A stretch of DNA of 64,000 nt, from assembly GCA_000344275.1 (NCBI GenBank), contig AORU01000001.1:62001-126000 (forward strand), given 5' to 3'. A program made the position numbers and the translations under genes. This stretch comes from Streptococcus oralis subsp. tigurinus AZ_3a (lineage in GTDB: Bacteria; Bacillota; Bacilli; Lactobacillales; Streptococcaceae). Shown here in pieces: positions 46,656-54,673 of the stretch (positions are counted from its first letter, which is position 1; the number at the start of each line of letters is the position of its first letter). The notes beneath the pieces are model-generated. The model saw nothing but the letters and a program-made list of their open reading frames with translations. It did no database searches and was not told the DNA's origin.

Positions 46656-47810
46656 ATGAAACTATTTAAAAAAATTTCCTGTCTATTTATTATTATAGTT
46701 GGCGCCCTTCTACTAAGTGCCTGTACCTCGCATAAAGAGGACAAAGAGAGATTGGTTCGATATTTCAATAACGTCTATGGAGAAAATGCTTATGAGATGA
46801 AAGAAGATCCCAGGCATTCCTGTTATTGGTTTGTGACATTGAAGGATTATCCAAATATTCCCTTTACTTGTAGTGTGTCCCATGATTGGCTAGCAATGGG
46901 ATCACCTTTTATTCATTCTGATTTTGAAGAAACATTCTGCACAAGAGCTCTTGCGGAATATAAGGAAAATCATAATCTAGGTGATGATGTCCTTTCCTAT
47001 CTGCATCCCGTAAATTTTGTCTATTCTACAGAAGTAACAAATTTAGATCAACTAAAAGAATCCTATGGCAAGATGTTGGACTTTATCAACTACACTAGCC
47101 TGAAGTATCCTATTTTAGCTGAAACTGATTGTTTCGGGGTACGAATGGATATCAGTGGTATTCGATTAAAGAGCTCGAGGAGAAATCTTGATGGGTCAAT
47201 CGATACCAGTATTTATCGACAAGTTTGCAATGCAGAAAATGGGAAATTAAACATAAGACCTTTTGAAGAAATTCGTCAAGAATTGGAACCCCAACTACGA
47301 ACACACCCTGAGAATTCAAAGGGATTTGTATTTGTAGTAAACACGACCTCCTTTGTACTGGGAAGCAATACACTCGATGATTGTTTATATAAGCATTTCG
47401 AATTATCATCTACCACAGTAGAAGAACTTCAAAAGATCAAGTTGCAACCTGGAGAAAGCAGCGAAAACTATATATTGGCCAAAGACTATAATGATAATAG
47501 CTTAGAGTATTATACAAAAGTTACAGTGAAGGTAAAAAATCTAAGTGATAAGGAATGTTCTGTTTTAGATGGAACGTTGATGAAGGCTATCATCTCTGAT
47601 CCAGCAAGTATGTATATTGGAGATGTCTATTTTGAATTTGATAAAAGAAAAGAATTAACTGCTGATTTATATGATATGCTTGGAACAAAAAGACCCTCCA
47701 CTAGTGAAGAGGAGAGCGACGGAGTTCTCTATAAAAATATAAGAGTTTTATTTAAGATGAAGACCTATTTCAAAGAGATAGACAGCGTTACATTATCCTA
47801 TCAGGAGTAG
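46656..47810 (+). CDS. Lipoprotein of unknown function
   Basis: 384 residues. Signal peptide with lipobox LLLSAC (cysteine 23) and then a soluble domain (RYFNNVYGENAYEM, HSCYWFVTLKDYPNIPFTC, VTVKVKNLSDKECSVLDG). GGAAGAGG precedes the ATG. It should be anchored outside the membrane. It converges with the minus-strand gene at 47819. I do not recognise a named family. Confidence 0.75.
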   Translation: MKLFKKISCLFIIIVGALLLSACTSHKEDKERLVRYFNNVYGENAYEMKEDPRHSCYWFVTLKDYPNIPFTCSVSHDWLAMGSPFIHSDFEETFCTRALAEYKENHNLGDDVLSYLHPVNFVYSTEVTNLDQLKESYGKMLDFINYTSLKYPILAETDCFGVRMDISGIRLKSSRRNLDGSIDTSIYRQVCNAENGKLNIRPFEEIRQELEPQLRTHPENSKGFVFVVNTTSFVLGSNTLDDCLYKHFELSSTTVEELQKIKLQPGESSENYILAKDYNDNSLEYYTKVTVKVKNLSDKECSVLDGTLMKAIISDPASMYIGDVYFEFDKRKELTADLYDMLGTKRPSTSEEESDGVLYKNIRVLFKMKTYFKEIDSVTLSYQE

Positions 47811-47818
47811 GGATTTTC

Positions 47819-48871
47819 TCACTCCCAGATTGTATGTTGGGCTCTTACACCGTATCGATAGGGGGACTGATCACTATTGAAATTCGCCACAAAATGATAG
47901 CTATTCCATAGAACATAGTCGGCAGTTTGCAGCCTCAGACTGAAGTAGGTGTCCTGTTTCACTTCTTTCGCATCAGCAGGTTTCAGTGAAAAGATATCTG
48001 TTAATTTCTTTGTTTTAAAGTCATTGATTGTGAGTTTGGAGAGGTCTTGGTTATTGATATTAACTTGGGAGAGTTGCGGGCTGTCTGCTGAGATTTCATA
48101 GTATGTGACCACGCAGTTCTCGAGTTTATCAGTGTCTTTCCACTTTGGTGTAATGCTCATAAGACCGTAAGATTTACCATCTCGGACTATTTCAAGCAGT
48201 TCTCCGTAGTAAAAGTGGTCATTGCGTTTGTTCACAATCTCGCTCTCAGGATTTTTTCCAGTAAAGCTGAACCCCTGGTCCAGTAGTTCTGAAGCTCTTG
48301 TTTCTCCGACCACCACATTGGTTTTATCGATTTGTATTCCAAAAGGTTGAGCAGGAAAGCCAGTGATGAAGATGCAAAAAGTAAAGATGAAAGTAGTCAA
48401 AAAGACAGCACCAACAACAGCATTAGATGATGAATAGCGGTGATGGTTTTTCCTTGGACGCTTTACTATAAATAACATTAAGTTAATAAGGTTTCTAAAC
48501 AGCATACTTGCCACAACAATGGCAAATTGAGCCTTTAAACAAGTATAAAGAGCTGCTGGAAAATTGTCCATTTTAACATAGAGTGCCACTAAAGTGAGGA
48601 TATTAGCCAGAACAAAATAGAAAATAAATAGGTTTACTTCCTTTAGAGCGTTCCTATTAGTGATATCTTCATATTCAATATGGTAGCGTCCTTGAAAACC
48701 TTGCCCAAACTGATACATCCACTTAGGAACCTCTTCGCCGGCTCTAACGGCACTCGCCAGTTTAAAATAGAGATAAATCGTACAGACTAGGAATAGGAAA
48801 AAAATAAAATAAAAAGTCAAAGCAAATATAAAAAAGCCCATTGCTACTCTCCTTTTCAAACTATAATCCAT
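47819..48871 (-). CDS. Membrane protein with extracellular domain, paralogue of 50379 gene
   Basis: 350 residues. Four membrane segments (about 10-35, 80-97, 105-135 and 153-172), then an outer domain of ~175 residues. The outer domain shares a plan with the plus-strand gene at 50379: DKTNVVVGETRASELLDQGF against DDKSITLTQTSVSDLLKVGF, LENCVVTYY against LEDCKIIQF, and a closing YVLWNSYHF against HLFWNEYSP. The two are diverged duplicates lying in opposite orientation. Function unknown. Confidence 0.7.
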   Translation of the reverse strand: MDYSLKRRVAMGFFIFALTFYFIFFLFLVCTIYLYFKLASAVRAGEEVPKWMYQFGQGFQGRYHIEYEDITNRNALKEVNLFIFYFVLANILTLVALYVKMDNFPAALYTCLKAQFAIVVASMLFRNLINLMLFIVKRPRKNHHRYSSSNAVVGAVFLTTFIFTFCIFITGFPAQPFGIQIDKTNVVVGETRASELLDQGFSFTGKNPESEIVNKRNDHFYYGELLEIVRDGKSYGLMSITPKWKDTDKLENCVVTYYEISADSPQLSQVNINNQDLSKLTINDFKTKKLTDIFSLKPADAKEVKQDTYFSLRLQTADYVLWNSYHFVANFNSDQSPYRYGVRAQHTIWE

Positions 48872-49016
48872 ATTTTGGATACACCTTTATTATAACACTT
48901 TATAGGGAAAACATCTGAGGATACTATTCATCAGATAAGATCAGACCTTAGCGATAATAAGCTTTTATAAAACATAAATATTGTCATTCAACATAGAAAT
49001 TTTGGAGGAAAAACAA

Positions 49017-49511
49017 ATGGGAATGATTGCTAATTATAGATATATCAATGATCAGTATTTACATCAAATGAAAAGTTTTAATGCTAAAGAAAATGATCAA
49101 TTTGAGGTAGTAGAGGAAGCAGAACTTCTACTTGATATAGATAAAATGTGGGATGTTCTTCATTTTGTGCTTACAGGGGTTGGAAGTTCAAACCCTAGTC
49201 GGAATGATCCTTTGAGCGTGGCTGTTTTGGGTGTGACGCCACTTGAAAATGTTGCGGAATATATTGCCTATACAGAAAAATCAAAAGTATCAGAGATTTG
49301 TTCGGCTTTGGAAAACTTTGATATTGAAGAAGCCATGGCGCATTTTAGTATGCAAGCTTGTAAAAATGCTGATCTTTATCCTGATATTTGGGATTATGAT
49401 GATGAAGAGGAAGAAATTGAAGAAGAAATCTGCGAGTATTTCCAAGCAATGAAAGATTTTTACAAGAAGATTTTAGAGCTCAATGGTAATGTCATGGTCA
49501 CTATTTATTAA
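49017..49511 (+). CDS. DUF1877 (YfbM) family protein
   Basis: 164 residues. MGMIANYRYINDQYLHQMKS, DIDKMWDVLHFVLTG and PLSVAVLGVTPL are the DUF1877 signatures, with an acidic C-terminus. ATG at 49017 follows GGAGG; the frame open from 48981 is leader. The family often lies among immunity-type or toxin-linked genes, but its function is not established. Confidence 0.85.
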   Translation: MGMIANYRYINDQYLHQMKSFNAKENDQFEVVEEAELLLDIDKMWDVLHFVLTGVGSSNPSRNDPLSVAVLGVTPLENVAEYIAYTEKSKVSEICSALENFDIEEAMAHFSMQACKNADLYPDIWDYDDEEEEIEEEICEYFQAMKDFYKKILELNGNVMVTIY

Positions 49512-49559
49512 AAGGTTTATCAAACGTTTCTAAAAGAATAAAATAGCTTGAGGCAAAAA

Positions 49560-49799
49560 ATGGATGCGGAACTTGGTTATTGGGATACACCTTATGAGTA
49601 TTCGTATTTACGAGGCGAGAATTTTTCCGTTTGGTTTACCATGCGAAAAGGGGATCTGGCAACGGTCATACTATACTATGAGGAAGCTTTGGAAATGAAA
49701 CATAAGTTTGTGCTTAGGTTGATAAATGACAAATGGTTGATTGATGAGAAATTCTATGGATTTGGCGATGAAAAAACACGGCATGTCGATATGCTCTGA
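49560..49799 (+). CDS. Short hypothetical protein, possible gene fragment
   Basis: 79 residues (MDAELGYWDTPYEYSYLRGE, FVLRLINDKWLIDEKFYGFG). GAGG lies seven bases before the ATG. It looks like one compact domain or the end of a longer protein. Not recognised. Confidence 0.45.
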   Translation: MDAELGYWDTPYEYSYLRGENFSVWFTMRKGDLATVILYYEEALEMKHKFVLRLINDKWLIDEKFYGFGDEKTRHVDML

Positions 49800-49918
49800 A
49801 AAAAAGCCCTATGTACCCTTCTGCAATAATCACAAATTATCTAGACAGCAATTCCTTGAAATTAGAATTCTAAACAATGATTTTTAATTCGTTCTCCAAG
49901 CTTTAGACGAGGTTTTAT

Positions 49919-50365
49919 ATGAAAGGCAATATGCGAAAGGATTACCTCTATCGGTATCTATTCTACAGATTTGAAAAAGAAACTTTCAAGAATGGTGCTC
50001 TGGAAGGGATTAATCAAGAGGCAAAAGAAAGAATCTGTCAACAGGCGACAAAGACCACCAGACGGATTAGTGTATTTGTCGGTCTGGTCTACGTGATTCT
50101 GTTTTGCTTGATAATTATCTGGCTGAATGCGAATTGCTCCCAAAATCCATTCTTCCTATGGTATCAAGGCTACATAGAATCACTATTTCCATTGATCAAT
50201 GGCGATTGGGGGAGCAGTTGGATTGAGAAAAAAGGGACGATTTTATGGATTTCTATTAAGGCCTTCCCTATATTTGTTCTTAATGGTGTACCCTTTCTTT
50301 TGCTTGTACTACTGATTGCGAATAGAACTTTAAAAAAGAATATAAAGGCTGAATGTATCAACTAA
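49919..50365 (+). CDS. Hypothetical membrane protein
   Basis: 148 residues with two membrane segments (VFVGLVYVILFCLIIIWL and FPIFVLNGVPFLLLVLLI) and a charged N-terminus (EKETFKNGALEGINQEAKERI). It ends 13 bases before the 50379 gene, so the two are likely co-transcribed. No family recognised. Confidence 0.6.
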   Translation: MKGNMRKDYLYRYLFYRFEKETFKNGALEGINQEAKERICQQATKTTRRISVFVGLVYVILFCLIIIWLNANCSQNPFFLWYQGYIESLFPLINGDWGSSWIEKKGTILWISIKAFPIFVLNGVPFLLLVLLIANRTLKKNIKAECIN

Positions 50366-50378
50366 GGAGAAAATAGAG

Positions 50379-51329
50379 ATGGGCAGAATGATTGCAATCG
50401 GATCCCTAGTTTTTCTTGGACTAGCGTTTTTGGGGATTGGACTCGGAATGTATTTCTTCCTCAAAAGGCTGGTAGTGAATGGGAAATCCGTCTTAGACGA
50501 GCCAGTAAATGAGCAAACTCGTACAGATAAGATGGGGCTTGGCGAACTTCTAGTTTACTTGTCGATGATTGCGATTGCTGGCGTTTTTGTAGTGCAAATA
50601 ATGAGTAGGGAAGGAACTGGTAATGCTATTTTGGCAAGAATTGTGATCCTACCACCGATTATGGCACTTTTTAATGCTAGAAAACGCACGGGAAAAGCGA
50701 TGATCGCACTTGTGGTTTCTTTTATGGTGGCTTTATTTCTTATGATAGCCTATGGTCAGATAGGGTTGCCACCTAAAGCACCAGAATTGATGATAGATGA
50801 CAAGTCGATCACGCTAACACAAACAAGTGTGAGTGATCTTCTGAAAGTAGGTTTTGACATCTATATCAGGGAGGAGGATAGCTTTGGCGATGATTATGAA
50901 GCGAATATTTCTTCAGGGGAAATCAAGAAATACCAGGCTGATAAGAGTGTTTTTATCAAGAAAGGATTCCGTCGAGATAGCAATGCTGTCTCCCATTCTC
51001 CCTATCTTCTTGGAAAAGATGGTTTAGTTCTTGGGAGTATTGGCTTATACGGAGATGACTCAAAAGAAACCGCCTTAGAGGACTGCAAAATTATCCAGTT
51101 TAAGCTAGATGAAGATCGTATCAAAGCAGCAAAATCAAAAGCTATCTCCTATAAACTGAATGGTGTAGATTTACTGACTAGAATTGAAGAAGGAGCCATG
51201 CGGACAACCTTTGGTGATAAATTATGGTCAGTTCCGCCTGCACATCCTGTAGACTCGACCCAACTATGGTATGGTATCCAGTGGAAAAGTCCCAGTGACC
51301 ACCTGTTTTGGAATGAATATTCTCCTTAA
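50379..51329 (+). CDS. Membrane protein with extracellular domain, paralogue of 47819 gene
   Basis: 316 residues. Membrane segments at about 5-28, 54-72, 82-92 and 107-127, then an outer domain of ~185 residues sharing landmarks with the minus-strand gene at 47819-48871. AAGGAG precedes the ATG. Function unknown. Confidence 0.65.
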   Translation: MGRMIAIGSLVFLGLAFLGIGLGMYFFLKRLVVNGKSVLDEPVNEQTRTDKMGLGELLVYLSMIAIAGVFVVQIMSREGTGNAILARIVILPPIMALFNARKRTGKAMIALVVSFMVALFLMIAYGQIGLPPKAPELMIDDKSITLTQTSVSDLLKVGFDIYIREEDSFGDDYEANISSGEIKKYQADKSVFIKKGFRRDSNAVSHSPYLLGKDGLVLGSIGLYGDDSKETALEDCKIIQFKLDEDRIKAAKSKAISYKLNGVDLLTRIEEGAMRTTFGDKLWSVPPAHPVDSTQLWYGIQWKSPSDHLFWNEYSP

Positions 51330-51437
51330 TTCGCTTAGATGAGAACTACCATATGATAGATTTTGAGCTAGTTGGAGAAGTAGCGCGTGATGATTAGTGA
51401 AATAAAGACCTACTAAGTTTTTTTGATGTTATTCTAT

Positions 51438-51466
51438 TTGTACTTTGGTCAGGATTAGTATATAAT
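51438..51466 (+). promoter_or_regulatory. Promoter of 51503 gene
   Basis: TTGTAC (51438-51443), 17-base spacer, TATAAT (51461-51466), 37 bases before the start codon. Confidence 0.7.
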
Positions 51467-51502
51467 CTATCATAGAGTCATTTACTAACTAGGAGAAGTA
51501 TC

Positions 51503-51814
51503 ATGGAATTAAAAGATTTTACTGAGAAAGAACAAGAGATGATAAAGCAAGGATTGACAACATCTGAGATTAGCGATAAGGAAACCGCAGCTAAAATTCT
51601 TGCCCTAGTGCCTCGGGAATGGATTAAACGCATTCCCTTTTTCGTGCGAAAACACGCAACAACTCGGACAATAAAACGAATTTCTATCGAACATCCAGAA
51701 CTTTATGCTATTGCGAAAAGAAATGGTGAGATTCCTGAGAAGGAACGAGAAGAATTGCGCCAAATCATTACAGGTATTTTCCAAGAAAAAATGAATAAGC
51801 ATAAAATCAAATAA
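51503..51814 (+). CDS. Hypothetical protein
   Basis: 103 residues, helical and charged (LKDFTEKEQEMIKQGLTTSE, REWIKRIPFFVRKHATTRTI, EIPEKEREELRQIITGIF). AGGAGAAG precedes the ATG. It has its own promoter and a terminator, so it is monocistronic. No family recognised. Confidence 0.65.
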   Translation: MELKDFTEKEQEMIKQGLTTSEISDKETAAKILALVPREWIKRIPFFVRKHATTRTIKRISIEHPELYAIAKRNGEIPEKEREELRQIITGIFQEKMNKHKIK

Positions 51815-51840
51815 TATTCTTTTATAAAAATCAGTTGCTA

Positions 51841-51875
51841 AAAGTCTGTCTTACAAAAATGTAAGATAGGCTTTT
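51841..51875 (+). terminator. Terminator after 51503 gene
   Basis: 14-base stem AAAGTCTGTCTTAC / GTAAGATAGGCTTT with six-base loop and a following T-run. Confidence 0.75.
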
Positions 51876-51953
51876 AAAATGTAAGATGGGTGTACGATTA
51901 TGCGTAAAAATATATGCTATACTCTATGTAGATTAAAAAGAAAGAGGTTTATT

Positions 51954-52691
51954 ATGAAAAAATGGAATGCGACGCAGTTGAAGTATTTGATGGCGGCAGT
52001 AATGGTTCTAGACCATATCCCGCATATTACCGGAATCGTTTCTCCTATGTGGGAAGGTATTCTTCACGCCTTGACCCGTTGTGTGGGAGTTTGGTTTGCT
52101 TATATGGCTATGGAAGGATTCATCCATACTCGAAATTTGAAAAACTACCTCATCCGCCTTTGGAGTTGGGCGCTTATCATGTTTGCTGGAAATAGCCTTC
52201 TCAATGCCCTATTTGCATCCAAAGGAGTAATGGTCAATAATAATATTTTCTTTACTTTGGCCATCGGTGTCACCATGCTTTGGATTGGTTTTCCCAGAAA
52301 AGAGCTGGATCAAAAAGAGAAGTTGTGGCGTCGGATTGGGCTTGCTGGTCTCCTGATTTTCGGTTGTCTTTTTACCGAGGGTGGTATCACCATGCTACCA
52401 TTTCTCTTGATTAGTTACTCTTGTCGGAATCGCAAGGGATTGCGAAATCTCCTCTACGCCTTTCTGTGGGCCTTCCTATTAGTGACTTCTATCCATACCT
52501 ATGATACTTGGTACCAAACACTGGAAATGATGCTTTACAATTCTGACTGGCTCTTTATCACTGTCTTTCCTTTTATGGCCTTGTATAATGGACAGCGAGG
52601 AAAGGAAACCAGCTGGAGTAAATATTTCTTTTATATTTTCTACCCAGCTCATCTATGGATTATTACCCTGATTGCTTATTTGGTTAAATAG
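51954..52691 (+). CDS. TraX family membrane protein
   Basis: 245 residues with about seven membrane segments. KYLMAAVMVLDHIPHITG at the N-terminus, then GIVSPMWEGILHALTRCVGV and WFAYMAMEGFIHTRN are TraX landmarks. TraX of F acetylates pilin, but chromosomal firmicute members have no proven role. ATG at 51954 follows AAAGAGG; the frame open from 51900 is leader, with TATACT at ~51919. Confidence 0.85.
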   Translation: MKKWNATQLKYLMAAVMVLDHIPHITGIVSPMWEGILHALTRCVGVWFAYMAMEGFIHTRNLKNYLIRLWSWALIMFAGNSLLNALFASKGVMVNNNIFFTLAIGVTMLWIGFPRKELDQKEKLWRRIGLAGLLIFGCLFTEGGITMLPFLLISYSCRNRKGLRNLLYAFLWAFLLVTSIHTYDTWYQTLEMMLYNSDWLFITVFPFMALYNGQRGKETSWSKYFFYIFYPAHLWIITLIAYLVK

Positions 52692-52698
52692 CAAAAAA

Positions 52699-52727
52699 GC
52701 AAATAGCAGTAATTTCTGTCTATTTGC
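52699..52727. terminator. Bidirectional terminator between traX-like and HAD genes
   Basis: GCAAATAG / CTATTTGC stem with A-rich left and T-rich right flank, between convergent genes. Confidence 0.65.
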
Positions 52728-52736
52728 CTTTTCTTT

Positions 52737-53546
52737 TTATAAAATATACTTCTCAATGGCACGCGCGACGCCATCTTCTTCGTTGCTGGCTGTGACGTCG
52801 TTGGCTAGGGATTTGACATAATCGCTGGCATTTCCCATAGCAATGCCAAGTCCTGCAAACTGAAGTATTTCGATATCGTTATTGGCATCGCCCATGGCCA
52901 TAATTTCTGACGGTTCAATCTTCAAAATCGCTGCTAGTCGAGAAAGAGCAGTAGCTTTGGTAGTCCCAAGAGGCATCGCTTCATAAATGACAGGCTGCGA
53001 ACGAACACCACTGAATCGTCGGCAGAGTTCCTTAGCAAAACGCTCCTCAAAATCGTCTGTTTGCTCTTTTGTTCCTAAAAACATACTTTGGAACATACGA
53101 TACTTACCACTGGTAGCTTCCTCAAGTGAAATTTCAGTCAGGTTTGAAAAGACTAGTTTGGCATCATTTTGAACGATTTCATTTGGCTTGCCACCGAGGA
53201 CAAAATAGTGTTCCTCATCAAAAAGAGTCAACTGAACTTCGCTTTGTTCTGCTAGGTCATAGAGATACTCAATGTCAGACGGACTGAGTTCTTGCCAGTC
53301 AACTAAACTCCAATCACTGGTCTGGTGAGTTGAGCAACCATTATTGATGATGATGTACTCGTTCTGGAGGTTAAGCCCCAGTTTTTTGTAGTAAGGAAGG
53401 ACACCGAAAAGCGGGCGACCTGTACAGAGAACCAGCTTGACACCTTTTTCAATAGCTTGGTGAATAGCAGTAATGTGAGCTTGTGAAATTTCCTTGGCTT
53501 CATTAAGGAGGGTTCCGTCCATATCCAAGGCTAGTAGTTTAATCAT
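52737..53546 (-). CDS. Cof-type HAD-superfamily phosphatase
   Basis: 269 residues. Motif I LALDMDGTLLNEAKE at the N-terminus, motif II LCTGRP and C-terminal MAMGDANNDIEILQFAGLGIAMGNA are the Cof/YidA signatures. Such enzymes dephosphorylate small sugar phosphates or cofactors. The ATG follows AAGGAAG. A TATAAT on this strand lies near 53581. It diverges from the marR gene. Confidence 0.9.
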   Translation of the reverse strand: MIKLLALDMDGTLLNEAKEISQAHITAIHQAIEKGVKLVLCTGRPLFGVLPYYKKLGLNLQNEYIIINNGCSTHQTSDWSLVDWQELSPSDIEYLYDLAEQSEVQLTLFDEEHYFVLGGKPNEIVQNDAKLVFSNLTEISLEEATSGKYRMFQSMFLGTKEQTDDFEERFAKELCRRFSGVRSQPVIYEAMPLGTTKATALSRLAAILKIEPSEIMAMGDANNDIEILQFAGLGIAMGNASDYVKSLANDVTASNEEDGVARAIEKYIL

Positions 53547-53636
53547 TAGACTTCCTTTTCTATGTGTTTTGCCTTTATTATACCATATAAACTATAAAAT
53601 GTCTGACAGAATTGTAACGTTCAATCTCCCTTTTTC

Positions 53637-53665
53637 TTGAAAAACAAAATAAATTCTTTTATAAT
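53637..53665 (+). promoter_or_regulatory. Promoter of marR-EVE operon
   Basis: TTGAAA (53637-53642), 17-base spacer, TATAAT (53660-53665), 28 bases before the start. Confidence 0.8.
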
Positions 53666-53693
53666 ATGTGTACTTAATATTTAAGGAGAGATA

Positions 53694-54155
53694 ATGACAA
53701 AGTATCAGTTTAATTCAATTTACAAAAATGATGAAACAGAGTCTACAGGTCTTCTTTTCATCAAAGTCTACAACAAGTGGGAAAGCAACTTAAAAAGAGT
53801 CTTGAAATCAGTTGGGCTCACTTTGCCTCAATTTATCGTTTTAACCTCGCTCTTGTTTCTGTCTAATAGAGAGGAATATGTAACGCAAGTTGATATTGCT
53901 CGGTTCACCGGTATGGATGTCATGACGGTTTCCCAAATTGTTAGGCTACTGGAGAACAAGGACTACATTAGACGCGATCAACACCCAAAGGATAGTCGGG
54001 CAAAACTTGTCTCAGTAACGAAGTCTGGCGCAGAGAAGGTCAATCAAGCTTTACCCTTAGTAGAAGGGGTTGATGAAGAATTTTTTGAAAAACTTTCTAA
54101 CGATAGAGAAAGTTTTAATCGCATGTTAGTAGAGTTGGAGGATAAAAATGCCTAG
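53694..54155 (+). CDS. MarR family transcriptional regulator
   Basis: 153 residues. The winged helix is clear (LTLPQFIVLTSLLFLS, TQVDIARFTGMDVMTVSQIV, LLENKDYIRRDQHPKDSRAK). AAGGAGAG precedes the ATG. It overlaps the EVE gene by eight bases, so the two form an operon that it may control. Confidence 0.9.
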   Translation: MTKYQFNSIYKNDETESTGLLFIKVYNKWESNLKRVLKSVGLTLPQFIVLTSLLFLSNREEYVTQVDIARFTGMDVMTVSQIVRLLENKDYIRRDQHPKDSRAKLVSVTKSGAEKVNQALPLVEGVDEEFFEKLSNDRESFNRMLVELEDKNA

Positions 54156-54567
54156 ATATTGGGTCGGAGTTGTTTCGAAGAACCATGTTTTAAGAGGAGT
54201 TGAAGGGAATTTTTGTCAGGTCTGTCATGGAAAGGGTGGCCCTTTAAACCGTATGAAAAAAGGTGACTATCTTTTATACTATAGTCCAAAATACGATATG
54301 AATGGTCAAGATAAGTTACAGGCTTTTGTAGCCGTAGGTAAAATTATAGATGACAAAGCCTATCAAGTAGAGCAGTTTGAAGGATTCTTTCCCTTTAGAA
54401 GAAATGTCGAGTATTATCTACCAGTCAAAGATTGCTCCATAGAAATAGCCAGACAACATCCTGAATGGAAAGACTATACTTCTCGACTTCGTTATGGGCA
54501 TTTTGAAGTTTCCAAAGACTTTTTCCTATATATCTTTCAGCATATGAAAGTGGATGATGAGGTATGA
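54148..54567 (+). CDS. EVE domain protein
   Basis: 139 residues. MPRYWVGVVSKNHVLRGVEG, FCQVCHGKGGPLNRMKKGDY, LLYYSPK and RNVEYYLPVKD fit the EVE/PUA-like fold, which binds modified bases in DNA or RNA. It is coupled to the marR gene. A substrate cannot be named. Confidence 0.85.
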   Translation: MPRYWVGVVSKNHVLRGVEGNFCQVCHGKGGPLNRMKKGDYLLYYSPKYDMNGQDKLQAFVAVGKIIDDKAYQVEQFEGFFPFRRNVEYYLPVKDCSIEIARQHPEWKDYTSRLRYGHFEVSKDFFLYIFQHMKVDDEV

Positions 54568-54608
54568 TTGATTTCCTAGTTAAATGATTGTCAACTAGAA
54601 TTTTGGAT

Positions 54609-54637
54609 TTGGACTGTGAAGCGAACTTTGCTATAAT
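54609..54637 (+). promoter_or_regulatory. Promoter of rexB-rexA operon
   Basis: TTGGAC (54609-54614), 17-base spacer, TATAAT (54632-54637), 36 bases before the rexB ATG. Confidence 0.85.
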
Positions 54638-54673
54638 AGAGTAAGAAACTTTGATAAACCAAACGAGGCTGAA

